Shown: one piece after another, positions 1-5,399 of the stretch
Layout: each line of letters starts with the position of its first letter
How positions within the stretch are numbered: the stretch's first letter is position 1
Source of the DNA: Candidatus Methanodesulfokora sp.
Lineage (GTDB): Archaea; Korarchaeota; Korarchaeia; Korarchaeales; Korarchaeaceae
Length of the DNA stretch: 6,786 bases
Assembly (NCBI GenBank): GCA_023269865.1
Contig: JAGDWR010000106.1
Span: forward strand, 5,954-12,739
Direction of reading: 5' to 3'
Notes under the pieces: generated by a model
What the model was told of the DNA's origin: nothing
What the model saw: the letters and a program-made list of their open reading frames with translations, nothing else
The model's database searches: none
Program-made: the position numbers and the translations under genes

Positions 1-1022
1 GCATCATTAGCCCTTCCTCCTATTGCAGCATGAAATGCGATCTCATATCCCTCCATTGGTTTTATCAGCTCTGATACAGTGCCAAGAAAAGAGGGATCAT
101 TCCTTATCTCCTCTGGTATATCTCTTCTCGCTTTTAACCTCTCCTCCCTTAAAGAGATGTCCAGCTCCACTTTCCTTAGATCAGATCTCATCGACTCAAG
201 CCTCATTCTAAGCTGTCTGCTGGGATCCTCCTCGATACACTTTTCTAAATCCTCCAGCTCTCTTTCTTCCCTCTCAAGAAGTCTTTTTACCTCTTCCATT
301 CTTTCATCCAGGTTGTTATCGATGGAAAAGCTGAGCTTTTCTTTTCTTCTGAGAAGCTCATCTCTTCTAGCAAGAAGAACTGCTTTCATCAGCCTATTCC
401 TCCTCTCCTCAAGCTCCTCCATTTCCTTCAGCTTATTTAGCTCCCTTTCTGCCCTTTTAAGCTCCATTTCCCTCTCTTTGAGCACAGCTTCCCTCTCTGA
501 CACCATCCTGTCTACTTCCTCAAGCTCCCTGAGGGCATCCATCTTCCTCTTCTCATACTCCTCCACCCCGCTTATCTCCTCCAGCAGCCTCACCCTCTGA
601 TGTGGGGACATCTCGACTATCTCCGTTATGTCCCCCTGGGATACTATGGAGTAACTTCCAGCTCTCAATCCAAGCTCTGAAAGCAGAACATCAACCTCAT
701 ATGCTTTTCTGACAGACCCATTTATCCTGTAAACACTCGTGCCATTCCTCTTTATCTCCCTTGATATTCTCACTCTCTCATCCCCTTTTCTCAGGATCAT
801 TGTAACCTTAGCTGTTTCAGCTCCTTTTCTCACAAGTTCAGAAATTCTATCAGCCCTTAGAGCTCTAGCTCTTTCTCCTAGAACAAAAGTTATCGCATCC
901 AATATGTTCGACTTTCCCGATCCATTGGGCCCGGTTATAGCCACTATTCTCTCTGGGAAAATTATTCTTGCTCTTTTAAATGACTTGAAGTTCTCAAGCT
1001 CCAGTTGTTCGATGAATGTCAA
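1..1022 (-). CDS. smc: SMC chromosome segregation ATPase, N-terminal part (cut by window edge), apparently short-armed
   Basis: This is the N-terminal 340 codons of a structural maintenance of chromosomes protein; the C-terminus lies beyond the left edge. SMC dimers organise and segregate chromosomes by ATP-driven DNA loop handling. The start LELENFKSF (7-15) is the usual SMC first strand, Walker A is GPNGSGKSN at 31-39, the Arg-rich stretch ALRADRISEL lies at 54-63, the Q-loop VSQGDI at 127-132, and the head-to-coil transition EEISGVEEYEKRK at 148-160. Residues about 155-300 are Glu/Arg/Lys/Leu-rich coiled coil with breaks near 234-238 (DNNLD) and 263-267 (EEDPS). Then FLGTVSELI (311-319) and IAFHAAIGGR (327-336) match the start of an SMC hinge. 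There is no CxxC zinc hook, which argues against Rad50. The hinge begins about 190 residues earlier than in canonical SMCs. The start is TTG: the only other in-frame codons after the upstream TAA are non-start or rare, and a TATA box lies 28 nt upstream, so the mRNA is probably leaderless. No ScpA/ScpB partner is in view. Confidence 0.93.
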   Translation of the reverse strand, partial: MTFIEQLELENFKSFKRARIIFPERIVAITGPNGSGKSNILDAITFVLGERARALRADRISELVRKGAETAKVTMILRKGDERVRISREIKRNGTSVYRINGSVRKAYEVDVLLSELGLRAGSYSIVSQGDITEIVEMSPHQRVRLLEEISGVEEYEKRKMDALRELEEVDRMVSEREAVLKEREMELKRAERELNKLKEMEELEERRNRLMKAVLLARRDELLRRKEKLSFSIDNNLDERMEEVKRLLEREERELEDLEKCIEEDPSRQLRMRLESMRSDLRKVELDISLREERLKARRDIPEEIRNDPSFLGTVSELIKPMEGYEIAFHAAIGGRAND

Positions 1023-1046
1023 TGCAATCCTGATAGTGCAGAGAAG

Positions 1047-1054
1047 CTTTTAAA
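1047..1054 (-). promoter_or_regulatory. TATA box of smc
   Basis: The minus strand reads TTTAAAAG, centred about 28 nt upstream of the TTG start of smc. Archaeal TATA boxes sit about 26 nt before the transcription start, so the transcript would begin at or within 2-3 nt of the start codon (leaderless). A purine-rich stretch upstream (GAGGTATG) could contribute to a BRE, but is not a clear match. The box lies in the 61-nt gap after the platform protein gene, so smc need not depend on read-through. Confidence 0.55.
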
Positions 1055-1083
1055 TAACATACCTCTACCATAAAGGTAATATA

Positions 1084-2040
1084 TTATACTAGATTGTAAG
1101 ATATTATATACATTATTGTAAATGATGCCGTGTAGGATAGCAGAATGTGAGCCCAAAGGCCGAGCATCCTAGCTGGTATGAGCATGAAGAGCAGGCTCAG
1201 GGCTCCAGATAGAATTGCTGCAGAGCTAGTTCCCATGACAGCTGATATAACAGGGATCGATGCTGCAACAGCAGCTGATATAATTGACATCTCGAGAAGC
1301 TTTTGTCCCCTGAACTGCTCGAACCTTCTGTTCATCTCCCAGCCCACCCTTTCGAGGTCGGATATCTCCCTCAGGATCATCACAGCACGATCTTTATCGC
1401 ATGTGGAGAGGAGAACCTTGCTCCAAGCTGAGTCAGATCCTCTCAGATAATCTCCAAGAGTTATATCCCCGCAGATCAGCTCCTTTTTCCCAAGACCTGA
1501 TTCCAAAAGAGCTCTTGTCCTCCCATTCCCTCTCTCCAAGCAGCTTGCAAGAACATCTACAGATATGTGATCTTTGGGCAGTGCTAAATCCACTCTCCCT
1601 GTCCTGAGAAGAATTGCAGCTGGAACAAGAAGAAGGAGGATTAGGAGAATTGGATCAACTTTTCTCATCATTATGTTGGCGGAGAGAAGCATTGACAGAA
1701 GGAAACCCATCGTGACGAACAACTCTATTTTTCTCTCAACAGCCTTTGTCAGCTCCTCCATCTTCGATGATATCATCCTTCTGTAGAGATTTAGCACTGA
1801 TGAGAAGTCTGCTCCAGCTAAAAATGGCCTAAGAAGCCCGTCCTTTATGGCATCCTTAATTCTCACCCCATCTATCGCCACCAATAACAGGGAGCTCCTC
1901 AGGTCTCTGGAGAGACTTGAAGCTGAGAGCAGGGCATGATACGGGCTCATCGTCCATCCTGATGCAAAAGAATATAGCTTTCTCATGTCATTTAACGCTT
2001 CATCCAACCTCAACGAGAGGTTGCCAGCACCCATCCTCAA
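1084..2040 (-). CDS. TadC/FlaJ-like (T2SSF family) membrane platform protein of a type IV pilus-like system
   Basis: The 318-residue protein is the likely inner-membrane platform that partners the secretion ATPase encoded just before it; such pairs drive assembly of archaeal type IV pili, archaella or related filaments. Visible layout: a cytoplasmic N-terminal helical domain (about 20-105) of T2SSF character, two hydrophobic helices (about 107-125 and 129-146), a second cytoplasmic helical domain (about 155-248), and three more hydrophobic helices (about 250-268, 272-292, 296-316). This alternation of cytoplasmic domain and membrane helices, here twice, is typical of FlaJ/TadC proteins. The start is TTG at 2040, 7 nt after a strong GGAGGTG; ATG at 2034 is the alternative and would be 13 nt away. 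The gene overlaps the ATPase gene by 41 nt, so translation is probably coupled. Sequence identity to named families is weak by eye; the assignment rests on topology and neighbour. The filament type and substrate are unknown, as no prepilin is visible. Confidence 0.8.
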   Translation of the reverse strand: MRMGAGNLSLRLDEALNDMRKLYSFASGWTMSPYHALLSASSLSRDLRSSLLLVAIDGVRIKDAIKDGLLRPFLAGADFSSVLNLYRRMISSKMEELTKAVERKIELFVTMGFLLSMLLSANIMMRKVDPILLILLLLVPAAILLRTGRVDLALPKDHISVDVLASCLERGNGRTRALLESGLGKKELICGDITLGDYLRGSDSAWSKVLLSTCDKDRAVMILREISDLERVGWEMNRRFEQFRGQKLLEMSIISAAVAASIPVISAVMGTSSAAILSGALSLLFMLIPARMLGLWAHILLSYTASFTIMYIISYNLV

Positions 2041-3229
2041 AAATTGACACCTCCTTCACTCTTTTTTCCTCCATGAAAACCAGAATTGAGCCTTTCAGAG
2101 CATAATCAACCCCCCATTTCTCCCACTTCTCTCTGAGCATGTCTCTGTCCTTTGCATGAGTCGTCGCCATCACTTTGAACCCGCTCTCGTGGGAGAGAGC
2201 GAAGGCTATCACATCCTCCCTGTTTAGGAGCTCTCCCAGGAAAACCACATCAGGGTTTCTGTGAAGGAGGTCTATTACAGCCTTTCCCCTGTCCCCTCTC
2301 ACCTCATAGGCAGTGTGCTTCATCCCATACCTGCCGAGGTCCTCTATCTCCCTGACCTCCTCAACTGAGATGATCCTAGTCCCAGCTGGAAGGGACCTTA
2401 GAAGGGCATTGCAGAGCGTGGTCTTCCCAACTCCTGTTCTTCCAGCCACTATCACGGGATTTCCGGAGAGGAAGAAGTGCATCACGGCTGTAAACTCCTC
2501 GCTGGATATGGTCCCGAGTTTTATAAGAGTGTCTATCCCGAGCTTCTCCATTGCAGAGAGGTTCCTTATTGCTATCGAGCCTGATGAGGAGGGAGGAGTG
2601 TCCACAGTTATCCTCAGCTTCCTCCCCATGAAGCTCATTTCAGCCTTTGAGAATGGCCCCCCTATTCCAACTTGATCCGAGCACTCCACAACAGTTATTA
2701 TCTTGTCGAGCTCCCTCTCATCAAGCACCACGTTCTCCACTGTTATCCTCCCCAGGAATATGTGATCCAGATAAACGCAGCTTCCTAGCACTCCATAGAG
2801 CTCTGTAACTCCATCTGACATCGCAAGGGACAGTATTGGCCAGAGTTTTGTTGATCTAAGGGCTATTTCCTCTGCAAGAAGGTCCCTTTTTTCATCCGCC
2901 AGAAGACCATCTGTCACCTCAATTATCCTGCTCCTTCTGGTCTCAAACGCCTCCTCCAGATCTGGCCTGTCCGGATAGATTCCTCTAGCATAGTCCAGGA
3001 GGAGCTGTGCAATGCCATCTATACCCTCAGATGAGCTGTAGGGAACAAGCCTAGCCCTGCCATTGAGCACATCTAGATAGCCTCCCATCACCTTGACCGG
3101 ATTTACTAAATCGATTTTCTCAGAATTTTCCGGGAGTTTTATCCTCCTTTTCTTGAAAAGAGACCTTATCTCTATGTATCTCACTCCAGCTATCGCAAGC
3201 TCAAGCTTTCTCCTTATGTCTATCGACAC
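2000..3229 (-). CDS. FlaI/TadA/VirB11-like secretion ATPase (type IV pilus family)
   Basis: A 409-residue cytoplasmic ATPase of the PilT/TadA/FlaI superfamily, expected to power filament assembly or secretion with the membrane protein encoded immediately downstream. The N-terminal part (about 1-200) is the divergent regulatory domain of such ATPases. The C-terminal RecA-like core has Walker A GRTGVGKTT (263-271), an acidic Glu box VEEVREIED (289-297), Walker B region VVFLGELLNRED (328-339) and His box TTHAKD (356-361). It is about 100 residues shorter than typical archaellum FlaI. The usual GEVRG-type sequence after Walker B reads GELLNRED here, lacking the conserved Arg. The start is GTG at 3229, the first possible start after an in-frame TAA; no Shine-Dalgarno sequence precedes it and the nearest AT-rich box (CTAATACT, 3254-3247) is only about 21 nt away, so the start is less certain than for other genes. 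It is 83 nt downstream of serS. The target filament is unknown. Confidence 0.87.
   Translation of the reverse strand: MSIDIRRKLELAIAGVRYIEIRSLFKKRRIKLPENSEKIDLVNPVKVMGGYLDVLNGRARLVPYSSSEGIDGIAQLLLDYARGIYPDRPDLEEAFETRRSRIIEVTDGLLADEKRDLLAEEIALRSTKLWPILSLAMSDGVTELYGVLGSCVYLDHIFLGRITVENVVLDERELDKIITVVECSDQVGIGGPFSKAEMSFMGRKLRITVDTPPSSSGSIAIRNLSAMEKLGIDTLIKLGTISSEEFTAVMHFFLSGNPVIVAGRTGVGKTTLCNALLRSLPAGTRIISVEEVREIEDLGRYGMKHTAYEVRGDRGKAVIDLLHRNPDVVFLGELLNREDVIAFALSHESGFKVMATTHAKDRDMLREKWEKWGVDYALKGSILVFMEEKRVKEVSIFEDGCWQPLVEVG
2048..2054 (-). promoter_or_regulatory. Strong Shine-Dalgarno site for the platform protein gene
   Basis: GGAGGTG on the minus strand lies inside the last 20 codons of the upstream ATPase gene. 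It is 7 nt before the TTG at 2040 and 13 nt before the ATG at 2034, which favours TTG. It is the clearest ribosome binding site in the window and contrasts with the leaderless-looking starts of smc, serS and the DUF4143 gene, consistent with an internal operon gene. Confidence 0.7.
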
Positions 3230-3303
3230 AAGAGCAGAGCAAAATTAGTATTAGGACAGGTTGACAGGGAAAAGTTGCAGAAATTTTCGGGCAACAGCAC
3301 TTC

Positions 3304-3317
3304 ACTGAAATTTCAGT
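3304..3317. repeat. Perfect 14-bp palindrome across the serS stop codon
   Basis: ACTGAAATTTCAGT reads identically on both strands and contains the TGA stop of serS. It has no spacer, so it is a better candidate for a dimeric protein site or chance symmetry than for an RNA hairpin. No strong T tract follows it on the minus strand; only a CTTTTCCC about 30 nt further. The role is unknown. Confidence 0.45.
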
Positions 3318-4680
3318 TCCTCGCTTTTCTCGGAAGAATGACATCCTTCGGCGCTTTTTCAAACATATCCAGATAGGCTCTGAGGGCCCTTGGTATCTCA
3401 ACGGATCCATCCTCTCTTTGGTGGTTCTCTATTATCGCGCTTATCGTCCTAGTGGAGGCCATTGCTGTGCTGTTCAGCGTGTGAACATACTCCCTTCTCC
3501 CCTTCCTATCAACCTTTATGTTGAGCCTGTAGCTCTGCCAATCTGTTACATTGCTGCAGCTGACCACCTCTCTATACTTCCCCTGAGATGGAAACCACGC
3601 CTCTATATCATACTTCTTTGCAGCAGGCCCTCCTAGATCGCCTGCAGCTATGTTCACAACCCTGTAAGGTATCTCTAAAAGTTGGTATATCTCCTCAGCG
3701 TTTCTTATAAGTTTTTCATGCCATTCCCAGCTCTCCTCAGGGAGGCAGAAGACAAACTGCTCAACTTTTGTGAATTGATGCACCCTGAATATCCCCTTGG
3801 TGTCCTTCCCATGAGTTCCAGCCTCCTTCCTGAAGCAAGGACTTATGCCGGCATAGAGCTTCGGAAGATCCTCCTCTCTAAAGGTGTCACCTGCATGCAA
3901 CGCAGCTATTGGGTGCTCAGATGTTGCTATCAGGTATAAATCCTCAGATTCCACTTTGTATATGGCATCCCTGAACGTCTGAAGATCTGTCACCTTTCTA
4001 TAGTACTCCTCCTTCATCATGTATGGGGGTATCACCGGGATGAAGCCCTTTTTTGTGAGCAAATCCAGCGATAGAAGCTGAAGAGCGAGATCAACCCAGA
4101 CTATGTCGCTGAGAAGGTAGAAAAATCTTGCTCCAGCAACTTTTCCTGCATTTTTGGTGTCTGCAAGGCTTAGATATTCCTCAAGTTCATCTGCATGCCC
4201 TCTTATCTCCCAGTCCACCACTCTATGCTCAATTTTCCCTCCTGTCTCCTCTAAAAATAGATCCAGTTTTTCCCTTGGAACTTTCGGAACTCCCCAGTAT
4301 CTTATTGGAACATTGTACCTCTCATCTGGGCCTTCTGGGACACTCTCATGGACTAAATTTGGCATCTCCATTAGAATCTCATTCCTCATTCTCTCAAGAT
4401 CATCCAGTTCTTTCTCAAGTTTTTTCTGCTCCTCAGCAAGCTTTTTGGATTCATTCAGCAGTCTTTCCCTTTCCTCGCCCGATACAAATGGTATCTGCTT
4501 GTTTATCTTGTTTCTGCTCTCCCTTATCCTGTTGGTCTCAGTTAAAACCCTTCTCCAAGCTGAATCAAGCTCTATTGCTTTTTCCAGTAGCTCCTGATTC
4601 ATCCCTCTCTTTCTTAAGCTCTCTCTTATCAACTCGGGGTTCTTTCTCAAGGCTTCTAGTATTGACCAGTTTGTTGACAT
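3313..4680 (-). CDS. serS: Seryl-tRNA synthetase (canonical class II type)
   Basis: Charges tRNA-Ser with serine using ATP in the cytoplasm. The 455 residues fit the normal length. An N-terminal helical tRNA-binding arm spans about 1-110, with the long antiparallel coiled coil at about 28-105 (Lys/Glu/Leu-rich, turn near PFVSGEE at 64-70). The class II catalytic core follows: serine-binding TSE motif at 253-255, motif 2 CFRKEAGTHGKDTKGIFRVHQF region at 282-303 (key Arg284, Glu286), AAGDLGGPAAKKYDIEAW at 345-362, SCSNVTDWQ at 374-382, and motif 3 NSTAMASTR at 403-411 followed by IPRALRAYL at 429-437. This is the ordinary type, not the rare methanogen type. The ATG start at 4680 is supported by a TATA box centred about 25 nt upstream. 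The gene follows the protease-fold gene by 30 nt but carries its own promoter, so it may be transcribed both alone and with it. Confidence 0.98.
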   Translation of the reverse strand: MSTNWSILEALRKNPELIRESLRKRGMNQELLEKAIELDSAWRRVLTETNRIRESRNKINKQIPFVSGEERERLLNESKKLAEEQKKLEKELDDLERMRNEILMEMPNLVHESVPEGPDERYNVPIRYWGVPKVPREKLDLFLEETGGKIEHRVVDWEIRGHADELEEYLSLADTKNAGKVAGARFFYLLSDIVWVDLALQLLSLDLLTKKGFIPVIPPYMMKEEYYRKVTDLQTFRDAIYKVESEDLYLIATSEHPIAALHAGDTFREEDLPKLYAGISPCFRKEAGTHGKDTKGIFRVHQFTKVEQFVFCLPEESWEWHEKLIRNAEEIYQLLEIPYRVVNIAAGDLGGPAAKKYDIEAWFPSQGKYREVVSCSNVTDWQSYRLNIKVDRKGRREYVHTLNSTAMASTRTISAIIENHQREDGSVEIPRALRAYLDMFEKAPKDVILPRKARN

Positions 4681-4700
4681 CGCCTAGCAATTCATTTGGA

Positions 4701-4708
4701 AAATATAT
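4701..4708 (-). promoter_or_regulatory. TATA box of serS, next to the stop codon of the preceding gene
   Basis: The minus strand reads ATATATTT, beginning 3 nt after the TAA of the 137-residue gene and centred about 25 nt before the serS ATG. The preceding bases GGATAAGG could act as BRE and include the stop codon of the previous gene. Spacing predicts a leaderless serS mRNA. No good Shine-Dalgarno sequence lies before the ATG, which agrees with this. Confidence 0.6.
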
Positions 4709-4710
4709 CC

Positions 4711-5124
4711 TTATCCCATCCGCACCTCGCTCTTCCTCAGCTTATCCCTCTCCCACCTGAACCTCCAGAGACCCCTCCCGAATGATTCCACGGCTATCTC
4801 AAGCTCATCAGCAAGGACATCACTTATAAGGGCTTCATCTGCAATAGGAGAAATTATCATATCTGCATCAACCTCTTTTGATTCTGCATCCTCAGCTATC
4901 ACCTTTACCTTTGCCCTTCTTTTGCAATACCATGCTCTCAAGGGCCCTCCTGCTGTATCCAGAGTCACCTCCACAGCCTCCTCAGGAGGCCATAGGCCAA
5001 GAGCCCTGGCGACATCCACAGGAATCAAAAGCTGTGGAGTTGGAGCTTCATAACCACTATTCAGAAGTGCAATCACATCCACCTCCTTATCCAGCCTTAT
5101 CCTCAACTTTAGCCTCACTGGCAT
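4711..5124 (-). CDS. Retropepsin-like (clan AA aspartic protease fold) archaeal protein with Asn at the catalytic Asp position
   Basis: A 137-residue soluble protein that resembles small archaeal proteins of the retroviral aspartic protease fold. The segment VIALLNSGYEAPTP (17-30) corresponds to the catalytic loop, normally a hydrophobic strand followed by D-T/S-G; here it reads NSG at 22-24. It is followed by LLIPVDVARALGL (32-44), the usual helix after the loop, and near the C-terminus by IADEALISDVLADELEI (94-110), which resembles the fold's final strand-helix. The end GRGLWRFRWERDK (116-128) is basic and aromatic. With Asn instead of Asp, proteolysis is doubtful unless other residues compensate; my recollection is that related archaeal proteins may share the NSG form, but this needs an alignment. 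The ATG start has AAGGGGAAG about 6 nt upstream as a modest Shine-Dalgarno sequence. It precedes serS by 30 nt; a functional link is possible but unproven. Function unknown. Confidence 0.72.
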   Translation of the reverse strand: MPVRLKLRIRLDKEVDVIALLNSGYEAPTPQLLIPVDVARALGLWPPEEAVEVTLDTAGGPLRAWYCKRRAKVKVIAEDAESKEVDADMIISPIADEALISDVLADELEIAVESFGRGLWRFRWERDKLRKSEVRMG

Positions 5125-5130
5125 GGTTTC

Positions 5131-5138
5131 TTCCCCTT
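5131..5138 (-). promoter_or_regulatory. Probable Shine-Dalgarno site of the protease-fold gene
   Basis: AAGGGGAA on the minus strand ends 6 nt before the ATG at 5124. It is a moderate rather than perfect match to GGAGGT, but the position is right and it supports the ATG rather than an upstream start. Confidence 0.4.
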
Positions 5139-5166
5139 AATTCTGCCTATTCTGGCAACTCTTCTG

Positions 5167-5174
5167 AATAAAAT
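5167..5174 (-). promoter_or_regulatory. Candidate TATA box of the protease-fold gene
   Basis: ATTTTATT on the minus strand would place transcription start near 5144, giving a leader of about 20 nt that contains the Shine-Dalgarno site. Two competing boxes exist: GATAAATG near 5210-5203 and the better-looking TTTATATAA near 5274-5266, which would give leaders of about 60 and 120 nt. The sequence does not decide among them. Confidence 0.3.
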
Positions 5175-5265
5175 TCTCCCGACAAAGATCTTCTTCACAT
5201 GCATTTATCCAAAACCAGTTTAATAAAACTTGTGTTAGCTGAGAGACAAGCATTAAGAAGAACTG

Positions 5266-5275
5266 TTATATAAAT
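5266..5275. promoter_or_regulatory. Strong TATA-like element readable on both strands
   Basis: TTATATAAAT (plus) reads ATTTATATAA on the minus strand. On the minus strand it would start a transcript near 5244 leading to the protease-fold gene; on the plus strand it would start one near 5297, where no gene is seen before the convergent end of the DUF4143 gene. Such symmetry is common in AT-rich promoters, so direction is uncertain. Confidence 0.35.
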
Positions 5276-5294
5276 TATTTCAGAAAATGAAATA
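5276..5294. repeat. 7-bp inverted repeat directly beside the TATA-like element
   Basis: TATTTCA-GAAAA-TGAAATA: perfect 7-bp arms with a 5-nt spacer. For a minus-strand promoter it sits where the BRE would be, so a repressor or activator bound here could control entry of TFB. It could equally be a weak hairpin at the end of the DUF4143 transcript. Confidence 0.4.
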
Positions 5295-5301
5295 CTAAAA
5301 A
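5284..5301 (-). terminator. Possible T-rich terminator of the DUF4143 ATPase gene
   Basis: About 100 nt after the stop codon, the minus strand has a T-rich tract (TTTTTAGTATTTCATTTT). Archaeal RNA polymerase terminates at such U-rich tracts without needing a GC-rich hairpin. The distance from the stop codon and the moderate T density keep this tentative. Confidence 0.3.
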
Positions 5302-5399
5302 GTTAGATTATTAAAGGTTCAGCTTCGTTAGGATTTTACTTCTTAGGGGCTGGGTCAGCAAATGCGCTGGAAGCTCATTATTCTCATTTTTGTGACCTA

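Larger units (their letters stand above)
5125..5399. other. AT-rich intergenic region, 275 bp, no supported gene
   Basis: The longest gap in the window. It holds the promoter candidates for the protease-fold gene, a near-symmetrical TATA-like element (5266-5275), a 7-bp inverted repeat beside it (5276-5294) and a T-rich tract that could end the DUF4143 transcript. Short open frames exist (29 codons at 5204-5115, 38 codons at 5253-5137, both minus) but neither has supporting features. No tRNA arms and no convincing C/D box sRNA were found. Confidence 0.6.

Noticed and set aside
79..600. Plus-strand 173-codon open frame, Ser/Leu-rich
   Set aside because: It is the antisense of the SMC coiled coil: Glu/Arg/Lys-rich codons such as GAG and AGG read as Ser/Leu on the other strand. 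No promoter, ribosome site or domain.
1..1022. Alternative identification as Rad50/SbcC
   Set aside because: The SGVEEYEKR transition and the GTVSELI...AAIGGR hinge start are SMC features, and no CxxC zinc hook is seen before the hinge.
3201..3410. Minus-strand 69-codon open frame between serS and the secretion ATPase
   Set aside because: It overlaps the 3' end of serS in another frame, has no Shine-Dalgarno site and no recognisable sequence.
4128..4760. Plus-strand 210-codon open frame
   Set aside because: Antisense to the serS N-terminal arm, low complexity Ser/Leu/Pro, no domain; serS is unmistakable on the other strand.
5115..5204. Minus-strand 29-codon basic open frame (starts MHVKKIFVGR) running into the protease-fold gene start
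   Set aside because: It could be a leader peptide but has no ribosome site, lies between competing TATA candidates and may be chance; kept only as a note.
5303..5399. Possible C/D box sRNA or tRNA in the gap
   Set aside because: CTGA words are present but no RTGATGA C box at the right spacing; no tRNA T-arm or acceptor pairing could be built.
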